From Cercophora sp. LCS_1 (taxonomy: Eukaryota; Ascomycota; Sordariomycetes; Sordariales; Lasiosphaeriaceae), in the NCBI GenBank assembly GCA_036250225.1, contig JAPZLL010000019.1, positions 434,001-498,000 of the forward strand: a stretch of DNA of 64,000 nucleotides, written 5' to 3'. Position numbers and translations under genes: made by a program. The notes beneath the pieces are model-generated. The model was not told where the DNA came from. It did no database searches and worked only from the letters and a program-made list of their open reading frames with translations. This document shows, in pieces, positions 1 through 10,148 of this stretch (positions are counted from its first letter, which is position 1; every line of letters begins with the position of its first letter).

Positions 1-86
1 ATAAACCGCATTTCGAATTTACCTGCTGTCACAAACCTCTCCATCACCCAGAACAAGGACCATTGCCCTCTGAGCAAATCGTCATT

Positions 87-668
87 ATGTCTAACACATC
101 CGATTCTTCCGTCATTCCCGCCCCCATCCTTACTCTCCCAACATGTCTCATCCGCCGACACCACGCCTCAGACATCCCTCGCATCGCCCAGTTGGCAAAC
201 AACCCCAACATCGCCCATCGTCTGCGGTCAACTTTTCCCTCGCCGTATACGCTCGCAGATGCTGAAACATTCGTAAACCGAGCCCTGTCCAACAAAGAAA
301 GTCTCCATTATGCCATCTGCGATCCTCTCACCAACGAATTCATGGGCGGCATCGCCATCAGGCCCATGGCGGCCGACGAAACGCTCACCTACGAGCTCGG
401 CTACTGGCTGGGTGAGCCGTACTGGGGACGCGGTATCATGACCGATGCGGCCCGCGGTTTCTCCCGCTGGGTGTTTGAGAACTGGAACGAAGACAAGCTG
501 CAACGACTGGAGGCGCACATCTACGAGACCAATAAGGGAAGCAAGGCCGTTGTAAGCAAAGCCGGGTTTGTGCTCGAGGGGACGAAGAGACGAGCCGGGT
601 TCAAGCATGGAGAAGTGTTTGACGTGTTCGTGTTTGGAATGATCAGGGATGATCTCAAATCCTCGTAG
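87..668 (+). CDS. GNAT-family N-acetyltransferase, RimJ/RimL type
   Basis: Predicted to transfer an acetyl group from acetyl-CoA to an amine; the substrate is not readable from sequence. The ATG at 87 starts a 193-residue intron-less frame. The reading frame stays open back to 63, but only through a TTG codon. The family pattern is clear: an N-terminal IRRHHASDIPRIAQLANN segment, a central ELGYWLGEPYWGRGIMTDAAR stretch (approx. residues 110-130) that is the RimJ/RimL version of the acetyl-CoA-binding Q/RxxGxG/A loop, then LEAHIYETNKGSKAV with a GF-LEGT strand near the C terminus. The length is normal for this family. The stop lies 8 bases from the stop of the minus-strand PER1 gene, so the two genes converge with almost no spacer. 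Family certain, specific role unknown. Confidence 0.88.
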   Translation: MSNTSDSSVIPAPILTLPTCLIRRHHASDIPRIAQLANNPNIAHRLRSTFPSPYTLADAETFVNRALSNKESLHYAICDPLTNEFMGGIAIRPMAADETLTYELGYWLGEPYWGRGIMTDAARGFSRWVFENWNEDKLQRLEAHIYETNKGSKAVVSKAGFVLEGTKRRAGFKHGEVFDVFVFGMIRDDLKSS

Positions 669-676
669 CTCAAAAA

Positions 677-1786
677 TCAAGCCTTCAAGCGCTCGCTGTT
701 GGCCAAATCATCCTGCGCGTCCCTGACCAAGAAACTGCACCCGTTAGCCATAGCCCATCACTCACGGTAGGTAAAACTCACTTGTACCACAACACCGCCG
801 GCGGGATCGTCGCGAGATGCCACAAACTATGCGCATCCAACGCACCCCAGATGGGCGGGAAGTCCAGCAACTCCAAGCTCATTGCACACAGCACGCTCGC
901 AACCACCACACCGGGCCACACCGCCCACGCCTTCCCACTACTCCTATACTTGTGCCAACTATACCAACTCCACATGCCGTTCTGCAACATGCCCACCACC
1001 ACATTTGCCGCCATATTATACGTGTAGTCCCACGCCCACATCTTTAGATATGTCACATGAGCAACATACATGGCAACACACACGCCCGTCCAAATCTTCA
1101 GCAATCCCTGTTTTTCTTTGCGATCGAGCCGCCAGATCCGTACAGGCGTATAATACAGCCCGTACAGCACGCTCGCGCCCGCACCGAAATAATCCAGCTG
1201 TTCCGTCACCGCAAAGTCCCTCGTGTGGAAAACTGCACTCAACGTCCAGGCTATCATACCAAAGTACGACAGCCAGACGTAGAACGGACGGAGGGTATAC
1301 GTAGCGGGTATCCGCTTCAGGACTTTATTGTTCAACCCATCGTAGTGGGCGAGGAAGTTGCCAATCGAGAAAATGACTGACATGGGCTCCTGGATGCCCA
1401 GGACGCGGATGAAGGGCCATTTCCCGTGGAATTGGACGACGGGTTTGTCCTCAGCGACGCGCGCCGAGGTGATAATGTGTTGACATGCATAGTCGCACTC
1501 GGAGGGGCACGTCCAGAGGAGAAGTTGGTGGTGCAGGGCTAGCCAAGGGCGTCAGCTTTGACGGAGAGGAACACGGGCACGCGGAACATACGGATGGGGG
1601 TTTGGTCGGGGCCAGCGCAGTTCTGTTGCTTGCAGATCTGGGTTGTCAGTTTACGACTGGCAGTGGAAGATGGGAGAGGTTTACTTCGACACATTCGCGG
1701 AATTCGGGCAGACGATCGCCGATGGAAGCGGCGGCGAGCGAGGCGAAGAGCAGGGCGGCGCCGAGTCGCCCGGGGACGGTCACCAT
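677..1786 (-). CDS. PER1: PER1/PGAP3-type GPI-anchor lipid remodelling protein
   Basis: ER membrane protein of the Per1/PGAP3 family, which removes the sn-2 acyl chain from GPI anchors during remodelling. Four exons: 1685-1786, 1592-1637, 782-1538 and 677-734, giving 320 residues. Exon 1 encodes a signal peptide (MVTVPGRLGAALLFASLAAA). The cysteine pattern CVEIC...NC...WTCPSECDYAC and the FHGKWPF, QEPMSVIFS, FHTRDF-TEQLDYF and final LWHL motifs are family hallmarks. Several hydrophobic segments follow residue 100. The reading frame would stop at 778 in TGG TAC AAG TGA, but a GTGAGT donor at 781 and CAG at 735 join it to the conserved tail FLVRDAQDDLANSERLKA. That tail is typical of fungal Per1, so the longer model is preferred. 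The PER1 name rests on motif recognition. Confidence 0.9.
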
Positions 1787-2868
1787 TGCGAGGATGCGAG
1801 CATGGACAAGCGTGACACGAGCAAAGGAGGAACAGGAAAAGGAGAAGGCGATTCCTGTGTGACGGGGTGGGGTGGGACGCGGCTTGTGTTAGGATCGCAA
1901 AAAGGGGGACGACATGGGATTTGCGACGAAAACGCGGTCACGTCTGGCGTCGCTGGTCGCGTGGGGGACAGGGAACCGGCGGGAGGGATTGACGGATGCG
2001 GGCCGTTTGGTCCAAGCTCCAAAAAGGCTTGACTCCCTTTCCACCGCCGACACAACGCTCCAACGAACAACGGGAACAATCCACATGCATGTGATCAGCA
2101 GTGAAGCCAAGAAATATGTTGAGATTCCACCGTTGCAACATCAGCCATATTACACCTCCCTACGTGCAGAAGCAAAATATCCAGCCGAAACGACCCACCA
2201 GCAACCAGCCCAAACCATTTCTCGCCCTAACCCCTGCATCGGAATTCACTCACGACTCACACGAGACACAGTCACGTCCACTTTCTCTCATTCTCAACAC
2301 CAAATTCTATCACTAAGCAATATGTACTAGGTAAAGAAAACTCATGTACTCGGTCGTCCACGCCATCGTTCCGGTCGACGACCGCGTCTCGTCATAAAAA
2401 AGGAAATGGTCAGAATATAGGTACGGGGGCTTTTGTCTTCTCCTCGACCACTCCAATCTAAATCAACGTAGCCCCCGCAAAACAGAAAACAGAGTCATGT
2501 ATCGTCATTCATCAAAACTTTTCATCAGCGCCGGCCGTGACAGGAGACTCCCCAAAACATCCGCCGATCAAACAAGCATCGCCCACCGAGATTATGAACA
2601 GTCTCCCGAAGAGAAGAAAAGAACTGTCTATGTTCGGTCCATCAGCGGGGTATTTCCTCCACATCGTGCAAAATCAAATCATCGCCATGACATATGCCGT
2701 CGACAACATCCGGGACGGCTCTGTTTCGCCAATCCAGAGTCATCACAATCGTAAACATATTTCGTCTTCCTCATCGTCAATCTCCAAACCAAACACTTAA
2801 AACATATACAGTGAAGTCAAAGAAGGTGTTCAAGAAGAGAAGTCGTCGCCGTAAAAAGGGAAGTGGTG
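1787..2868. other. Intergenic: PER1 5' side and 3' side of the next gene
   Basis: About 1.1 kb between the start of PER1 and the stop of the next minus-strand gene. Reading frames here are short, lack family resemblance and have no splice-linked partners. It should hold the PER1 promoter (near 1787-2100) and the 3' UTR of the upstream gene. No RNA gene or repeat was recognised. Confidence 0.5.
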
Positions 2869-4797
2869 TTACATGGGAGACTCCGACCGTCGACGGCGAT
2901 GGAGCTCCTTGAGCCGTTGGTCAATGTATGCCAGGCGACCGGCAAGGCTGGTCCTAGGCGCGTTCGAATCGACTGGTTGTTGAAATGTGGAGAAGGGTCG
3001 TCCAAGCATCCCGAGGTCGACACTGGCGCCGTGTTGCGATCGGTGCAACCTGTTGGGGAAGCTATAGCTAGAATTGGCTCCGGAAAATGGTGATCCGAGC
3101 CGGGGAGGAGGCGGCAACAGAGCTGGTGCCTCAAGTTGACCTCCCACGTTGGGCATGCTGTTTGATGTTGACAAGACCGGTCCTACTGGAATCCTTGGGA
3201 TGAAGAATTCGTCAAATCGGTTGGTGCTGGTTGAGCTAAAGTCGGTAGAGCGGGTTGCCTCCATCGACAGGGCTGGGCCGCCTGTCCTGGTGCTCGGATC
3301 AATCCACAAACTGGAATCGATGCTTGGCCGTTTCCGAGGATCGCTAGACTGCGTATGCCTTCGTTTCTGGGTACTGGTCCTGCTCAATCGAACAGGAGAT
3401 TGCAGCCTGCGGGGGCCAACAGTATGGGTAAGGCGTCGAGGCATCGGGCTACCCCCGAGAGCGGCAGCAAGAGAGCCAGAAGAACTGGGTCCATAGCTGC
3501 GCGCACCAAAGGGAGAGCCGAGACGCTGGCGCTCAGCGAACGAAAGCTCTCCCTCAAATGTGGTAACGGCAGGGCCCGCGAAAGCAGGAAACGTGATCCG
3601 CTCCGCAGGCTCAGGAGCAGGGGCAGGCGGCTCTGGGGTCGACTTGGTGAGTTGGGCCAGAGGACCCTGTGGTTGCATGGCATCCGAGGTGCTCAGAACA
3701 AGCGACATAGACATGTCCTGAGTGAATCCAGAGTGTGCGCGGCCTGGTGTTGATCGTCGATTCCAATGACGCGCAGCGGACTGGGTAAATGGTGTAGGGC
3801 TCCGGGACAAGAGGTTATGCTTGACGCCAGACGCCGCCTTGAGCTTGCACAGCTCTCGAAGGTGAGATCGAGTCGCTGCGCAAGTATGGGGCCATTGCAT
3901 AAAGGTGCCTGAGCTCTCTGCGGTCGGGGTGCTGCTTCCACTCTTTCTGCCCTCGCCGGGCTTGTTGGTCTTAATGAGCGCTTTGGAGCCTTTCCAGCTC
4001 CGCTTTGCTTCGCGCGAGACGCGAAGCATGACACCGTGGGGCGGAATACAGCTCTTGCCCATGCGGAAGGGTGTGACTTTGGGGTCCTGGAGATATAGAA
4101 CAAAAGTGGACCACAGGTGGTCGCTCATGGCCTTGGTCCACGGGGCTTTCCTCGACTTCCCCTTTGCGTCCGCTTGGCCGCGGCTCTCGACATCATCATC
4201 AGGGCTGAAGACGTATCGCTCTTTGGCGTCCACCTCAGAAGCGTCGCATTGTTCGTCGTCTGAAAGGTGCGAAATACGACTGAACAATGACGCACTAGTC
4301 TGAGTCGACCTCGACGTCGAGGGTCGGCTGGACTCGTAGTCGGGTGTCGACTCGACGCTGCTGCTGATTGCCGAATCAATTGTCCAATTAGGGTATCGGG
4401 TTGGAGACAGGGAAGGAACAAAGCCGGGCGCTGGAGTCTTGGGAGGAGAGAAAGCTCTTCCCCGCGGTTGGAGAAGATGGATATCCCTGTCGTCGTCGTG
4501 GAGTCTCGACACAGCATTGATTCCGCTCATCTCGAAATCCCTGGGTTCGGTCTCGGGCTCTTCGATGCTCGGTATGGGAACGTCGGCCGCAGCGACCGAA
4601 GCCAGAAATTGCTGTGTCGGAGCGGAAAGCTGGGAGACCACGCGCCTCTTCAATTTCAAACGCGGCCTGGGCGGCGAAGGAATCTGCGCCATCTGAGCTT
4701 CTTCACCCTGCGTGGTGGGCTCTGGCGTCTTAGGCGCGTCATGACCCGAGAACCTAAAACCCCTCGGGAGGGTCGCAGCGCCGGAATGTTGGTTCAT
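2869..4797 (-). CDS. Large Ser/Pro-rich protein with a conserved Trp-rich domain, probably nuclear; function unknown
   Basis: A single uninterrupted frame of 642 residues starting MNQHSGAATLPRG. Most of it is disordered, rich in Ser, Pro, Thr and Arg. The conserved-looking part lies at about residues 215-345. It begins with PWTKAMSDHLWSTFVLYLQD, continues with DPKVTPFRMGKSCIPPHGV and VSREAKRSWKG, and after a Ser/Thr-rich insert ends with MQWPHTCAATRSHLRELCKL. This spaced-Trp, helical, basic layout resembles a fungal DNA-binding or transcription-linked domain, and similar blocks occur in uncharacterised ascomycete proteins as far as I recall. It is not a TEA, homeobox, bZIP or Zn2Cys6 domain. 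The tail is strongly basic (LKELHRRRRSESPM). The gene has a 3.4-kb upstream gap, compatible with a long regulated promoter. Coding status is sure; nuclear location and transcription role are inference. Confidence 0.8.
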   Translation of the reverse strand: MNQHSGAATLPRGFRFSGHDAPKTPEPTTQGEEAQMAQIPSPPRPRLKLKRRVVSQLSAPTQQFLASVAAADVPIPSIEEPETEPRDFEMSGINAVSRLHDDDRDIHLLQPRGRAFSPPKTPAPGFVPSLSPTRYPNWTIDSAISSSVESTPDYESSRPSTSRSTQTSASLFSRISHLSDDEQCDASEVDAKERYVFSPDDDVESRGQADAKGKSRKAPWTKAMSDHLWSTFVLYLQDPKVTPFRMGKSCIPPHGVMLRVSREAKRSWKGSKALIKTNKPGEGRKSGSSTPTAESSGTFMQWPHTCAATRSHLRELCKLKAASGVKHNLLSRSPTPFTQSAARHWNRRSTPGRAHSGFTQDMSMSLVLSTSDAMQPQGPLAQLTKSTPEPPAPAPEPAERITFPAFAGPAVTTFEGELSFAERQRLGSPFGARSYGPSSSGSLAAALGGSPMPRRLTHTVGPRRLQSPVRLSRTSTQKRRHTQSSDPRKRPSIDSSLWIDPSTRTGGPALSMEATRSTDFSSTSTNRFDEFFIPRIPVGPVLSTSNSMPNVGGQLEAPALLPPPPRLGSPFSGANSSYSFPNRLHRSQHGASVDLGMLGRPFSTFQQPVDSNAPRTSLAGRLAYIDQRLKELHRRRRSESPM

Positions 4798-7700
4798 CTT
4801 GTCTTAGGATAGAACAGCTGAGGAATAGCGTCGCGTCATGAAGGACTGCGTATCGAAAGCAGGGAGGCTCCAGTTCAGATAATTGCGCGGCGCATCCAAT
4901 TCAAAACCGAGTTTCTCTTTCTGAGTCGTCGTGGTGGAATCTGGGCTCTGTCGAATAGCGCGACAGACCAATGGCTCTTCGAGGCACAACTGCCACCGGT
5001 CCGACAGCGCGTCACTCGCGTCTGTAGCTCGTCAAAGTCTGCGCAACACGCAGCTGCCAGTGCCCAAATAGCTCGCTGTTGTCAAATATGGCTGGAGGCG
5101 GGCTAATCGAAATAAAGAAATTGTCGTTCTTGCACCAAGCTCTCTGCACAATGCCGCTCAGTCGGACGAGCAGTACGGGAGGGTGTAGCGAAATAAGAAA
5201 ACGTCGTCGGCGGTGTACGAGAGAAAGAAAAAAAAAAGAAAGAAATGCGGTCGTCTAGCCAGGAGAAGGTAGGTGTGTTGTCGCGAGCGATGTTGAGCAG
5301 GGCAGCCGTGATAGTGCGGGATGTTGAAGCACGGGAGACCCTGAGACCCTGCGCCAAGAGCGACCCGGTTGTCAATTGAGTCGTAAAGGAATGACTGGGG
5401 CGGGGGTGAAGAGGGAGCAAGAATATAATTAAGTAAACGGGATGCTGGGGGATTGTAAAGGAATTCTGGGGGCGAGGAGCCGTCGAGGTGCCAGTGACAG
5501 GGAGGTGCCAGAAGAAAATGAGTGTCCGGAGGAGAAGAGCGGCCAGTGGTAGCGGCGGTGGGAGACGTCGGGGGTTGCGGCGGCCTGGCCCTCGCGGTTG
5601 AAAGAACCCCCACCAAAACGATGGGCAGAGCGGCCAGTGAACAGCAGCCACAGAACCAAGCGAGCCCGACCAAAGTGGATACAGTGCAGCACTCCACCAC
5701 CGGCGTGCAGGGGGCCTTGGAGGGGTCCCTGTCGTCCTTTGCTGAATTCAGGGTCCCTGCTGTCCTCGATGTCGAGTTGAGGTTCCAGTCGAATGCGCCC
5801 CAGAGAGCAGCTGCTGGGTTGTGGGGATTGGGAACGACTGCAGACGACGGGGCTGCGGGATTCGTGGACCGTGTCAGAGCGAGAAGCACGCCGGAACCTG
5901 AAGAGTCTCGTCGGCCAGTGGGCTTGTCAGAAACCCAGTCGCAGATGGCGGTTGGCGTTGACGCGTCGAGAATCGCGACCAGCTGTGCTCGGGTTGGTCC
6001 GCCGAGTGAGGATGGCGCGTTCCAAGAGAGCCTAAGGTATGCCCGTCGAAGGGATGCGATGCGATGAACCAGTCTGGGTCTGAAGAGGATGAGAGCCCCC
6101 GCCCCCTCGGTGCAGGTGAAATTCGCCGGTGAAGGAAGGGTCCAACGTCGATGCAGACGGGGAGTATATCCAGACTAACAGCTGGATGCGCAGCTAGATC
6201 GGGTGTGGCAGCGATGGATCCTCCAGTCCCAGCAGTCCTTCTCCCAACTCTAGCCGTGGAGACAAATTGGCAGTTGAGCCGGCCGGTCCAGTAGCTTGCC
6301 TGCGCGGGGTAGATGCTGCTCGCGACGAGTGAGGGATGAGACCGCTTCGCAGCAATTCACAAATCGGGAGGCACCTTTTTCTTCTGCTGCCAAATCACGC
6401 GTTGCGCAAGAGAAAAGACCTGCTCAGTAGCCCGTGCGCGGCGATCGAATGGCTGTCGCTCGTCTGAATATCAAGGCGAGAAAATCGAGGGGCTGGGAAG
6501 AACTGGCGATGCGCGGGTGGGTGGGAGGAGTGGAGCGGAGCGACGTGCAGCTGCAGGACGTCGCGGCGGAACTGCGGACTAGACACAACTGCAGTTGACA
6601 AGAACCCCTCACGGACGCCGTTCTGGTTGCAGATGCAGATGGCAGAAACAAGCCCGGAACCCGCCACCAGACGGGCTTGAGGGGTTTTTGGCTTAATATC
6701 CTCGAGGCCTAGTGTTGTCTGCCCGCAATTAAATCCAAAATGACAGCCTTCAGAGGTAGCAGGCATGAAATCATCAGGATGGGAACCTCCGGGATGAACG
6801 ACGGCCTGCCTTCTCGTCCTCAGATCGAGGTTGGGCTTCAGACGCGTTTTTTCGCGTTCTGGCGGCGACACACTAATGCCGGCGCGCGTTCTAAGTGGCT
6901 CCTGCTCGGGGCCTTGCCCACCGCCCATGTTCGCATTGACGATGTGACGCAAGGATGCAAATCAACGATGCTGCCTCATGTGAAACCTGAGCAGCCGGTA
7001 CTGAGCATTTACTGAATAATAGCAGCTATGATATGTCACATCTAGATTTGTTCTGTCCTAATCGCTTTTAGATGCCAGAACCTGAGCAGGCAGGATAGGA
7101 TGGACTTTCGTCGCGTCGCGCCCGGGCAATCGCCCCCGCTTGAAACGTCAAAAGGTGATGGGTGGACCCCGACGTGGCAGGGGCGTGGAGGGGTGTGTTT
7201 GTCAAAAGTCGCATCGGGCATTTGGCGAGCAACACTGTTCTGCACACCGCTCCATGGCCCAGGATACGCCGTAGATCCAAGCAAGCCCCAAGCCCACGAC
7301 AGAGGGTTTTCGTGAGCCAGGTCTTGCCAAAGACCGGATTGGGCCTCCGTGCGCCCGTTCCCTCGCCCTGACTGGCAATCAACACTGCCAGCAAGCCCAA
7401 CACAGAACATGAGCTGTACGCACGTACTGACAGGATGCAAACCAGGTTTGTGAATGTCTCGGCTGCGCAGAAGCAGCTGCGTAGGATGGCCGAGAACCGA
7501 CCTGTGTCGCTGCAGAACACAGTGGGACGAAGTTTGGCCAGCCAGTGGGTGGCAAAAGAACTGCATGCCGAATCCAGCAAACCACTTCAAGTTGTCTCGG
7601 CTGACACAGTGCTCTGATTCCCAACAGCATGAACGTGCTTTGAGGCATTTGAAAGGTTCTCTTTAACAGGCTAGAAATCCGAATGCGTTTCTGTCTCATT

Positions 7701-8226
7701 AAGAATTCCCTTGAAGTTTTTGGTTCCCTCTTTCTCGGGGACTTGGGCAACTCACATTAGAGTCCAGCTGGGGTCATGGTGAATCCCGAGAGGGAACTCC
7801 CGCTCGGGTCGCAACGAAGTGGCCTCGGCCGACAGTGTCCAACAACGGCTTTCTTCCTCCGGCTCCTTTCCGGACAAAACTTTATGCAGGCTACAGCGGC
7901 GGCGAGGTGGATACACACCGTGCCATCGGGAGCGCCTCAACCTCGAAACACCACAACTTCATTGTCACATCGAGTTTCTAGACACATATAGGTATTTCGA
8001 CGTCCCGTTTTCAAGTGTTGAACAAGGCGATATCTGCACGACCCGTCCCGAAGACTGCAACCCTGACCCTCGGCTCTTATTCCCTGCGCCGGCTTCAGCC
8101 CAGCCAATATTGACCCCATGCTAAACCGATTTAGGCGAGCCGCTCCAGCTCATCACCATTGCAAGTTGGCATCATCATGATCTTCTTGTCATCTTCAACT
8201 GCGATGCGCTGTCGTCAGACTTCATC
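4798..8226. other. Long divergent intergenic region
   Basis: 3.4 kb between two divergent genes. Minus-strand frames such as 5158-5889 and 6395-6952 are long by chance in GC-rich DNA: they have odd composition (Phe runs, Pro/Ser), no family motifs and no consistent codon bias. The first kilobase is likely to be the 5' UTR and promoter of the minus-strand gene. An A/G homopurine stretch lies at about 5220-5245. Nothing else could be supported. Confidence 0.45.
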
Positions 8227-9612
8227 ATGTTGGGCTCGCCAAGGCTGCTCCAGCTGGTGAAGTTTGCAATTCTCTTTTTGTTTGCTGTGTGGTTGCTGAA
8301 GTCAGCTGTTTCTTATCGATCAACTTATGAAGGCGTTGCCCGTCACTTTCAGGATGAGAAAGAGTCATTCATTGCCGACTTTCTAAGCCATGAAGTAGAC
8401 GGCGAATTTGATGGACATGACATCGCCGAGCTGTGCGCCGCCAAGCCATGGGAGCCGAACCTGATTCTCTCCTGTGACCCGCCGGCTGGGGGTCTCGTTG
8501 CGGTAAAGAACGCGCATTTGAACTGTCTTCGGATAGCAATGGAGATGGGAGGTAAGTGCAAGTAGTCACGGAAGTCGCAGCAAGACTGACACTGAACAGC
8601 CGGATTCATCGCTCCCTCTATTATCAAGCGGGACAAGCAGAATCTCGGCCAGCTCAAGCCATATACCGGTAAGGGCCCCGTGAGGGGGGAGCCCTTCGAC
8701 TATCTCTTCGACTTCAACTACCTCAATCGGACTCTACACTCGCTATGCCCACAGATGAAGCTATACAAATCCATTGACGACCTCTATGACGTCCCCAGTG
8801 TTATGACCGCCGAAAACATCAACCTAAAGAGCTTCAATATTCACATCAAAAACAAGACCGTCATAAGCGACCCATCGGACCTGTCCCCGAAGGCCAAGAC
8901 ATACATTGACAAAGTGTCACCACCCGAAAACCGGACGCGCCCCATCCGGTTCCACCTGGCAGTCACCAATTGGGCCTTTCCCACATCGTCAGACGGTCCA
9001 GCTGTTGAGCGGACCTTTGGTCGCCTGATTCGGGCCCGTGAGGATGCGCGGCATCTATCGGCTGTGGCCCTCTATAACCTGCAAAAACGCCATGGGCTGG
9101 AACCCAACCCAGCCCGTGGACCCATGAACAAAACAGTCACTGGCGTTCACCTCAGGACGGAAATTGACTCTGACTGGTCTTTCCCGAAATTCGACAATCA
9201 AGCCGAGTATCTTCTAGACTACATCAAGGCCTCAAAGGCCAAGATTGTGTTTCTGTCAACAGGGGCTTCAGAAGCTCACACCTCCAAGTTCGCGGGTTTG
9301 GCAAGGGACCTGAACACGACAATCGTCCTAAAGACGGATCTTCTCGAAGGCGGTGATCTAGAGAAGCTCAACAGTCTCAGCTACGATCAAAAGGCGTTAG
9401 TCGATCACGAAATCATGCTCAGGGTTGGGCTGGCGGCCGGGTCAGCTCACTCTGCCTTTGACTGGGACATTGCGCTGCGACGAGCAAATCTCGCTGGAGC
9501 TTCGGATCCCGCACCTCGAGTGAACACAAGCGCCGGAATCGCGTGGCAGGATGGACGGTCGACTATTTTTGGGGTTGCGGACAACAGTTATCGGCAGACA
9601 ATCTGGCCTTAA
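8227..9612 (+). CDS. O-fucosyltransferase-like type II membrane glycosyltransferase
   Basis: Predicted Golgi or ER type II membrane protein of 445 residues in two exons (8227-8551 and 8600-9612; 48-bp intron with GTAAGT and CTGAAC-AG). An N-terminal anchor FAILFLFAVWLLKSAV lies at about residues 14-30. The luminal part carries the GDP-fucose O-fucosyltransferase-like pattern: an early SCDPPAGGLVAVKNAHLNCL block, a VTGVHLRTEID segment with the HxR motif near residue 300, and KIVFLSTGASEAHTSKFAGL followed by ALVDHEIMLRVG near the C terminus. That order is found in many fungal proteins of this superfamily. Donor and acceptor sugars are unknown. The intron choice restores MEMGAGFIAPSII in frame. 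The HxR arginine supports catalytic competence. It is not in a recognisable gene cluster. Confidence 0.8.
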
Positions 9613-10148
9613 TGGGGCAGGAAGCGCAGAAGCTGAACCAAGCTGGTTTGTCCAACAGAGGCCGATGAACGCGGCCTGGTCGACAGCTGCAATTGGCTCC
9701 ACAAAACTGGCATTTCAGAACAGGGCTTCGGGAAGGACGTGCATTACGGCATTATGATCTCAGGCCTGCTATCGGGAGTAACACGCAATTAGACACGGGC
9801 CCCTATATTTTCGTTCTTGAACACTTGATCTGCGTGAGATGCACTTTACAAGTGCCGACATTGACAACGCATCCGCGCCTTTCGCAAGTCGCCTCTCTCC
9901 AACTTCAAACATACACCATTGGCCGTTACCGGACCGCTGTGGCAAGTACGCCAAAAGTGCAGCTCCAGTCCCAAAGTCTTGGGCACCTTCCCGACCCAAA
10001 TCAACCCCACTCTCGGGTGTTCTTTCTCAACAGCAGAACTGTTTTTCTCCCTCTCTCCCAACAACCTACGTGCGTAGCTCGTTATTACCGAACACTCCGT
10101 GTCTCTTGTTTCTTTCCCTTTGAAAAACTTGTATTCAACCCGTTCAAA
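9613..10148. other. Intergenic, RTG2 promoter region
   Basis: About 0.5 kb. The last 200 bases before the RTG2 start are pyrimidine-rich (runs of tttctc and ctctctccc), as is typical for fungal core promoters and 5' UTRs. No other element was recognised. Confidence 0.45.

Noticed and set aside
5158..5889. 243-codon minus-strand frame upstream of the 2869-4797 gene
   Set aside because: Composition is erratic (Phe and Pro runs), overlapping frames are equally long on both strands, and no motif or splice partner exists; likely 5' UTR or promoter.
8227..8565. 112-residue short membrane protein ending at 8565
   Set aside because: The stop lies inside a 48-bp intron; splicing continues in frame into the glycosyltransferase domain.
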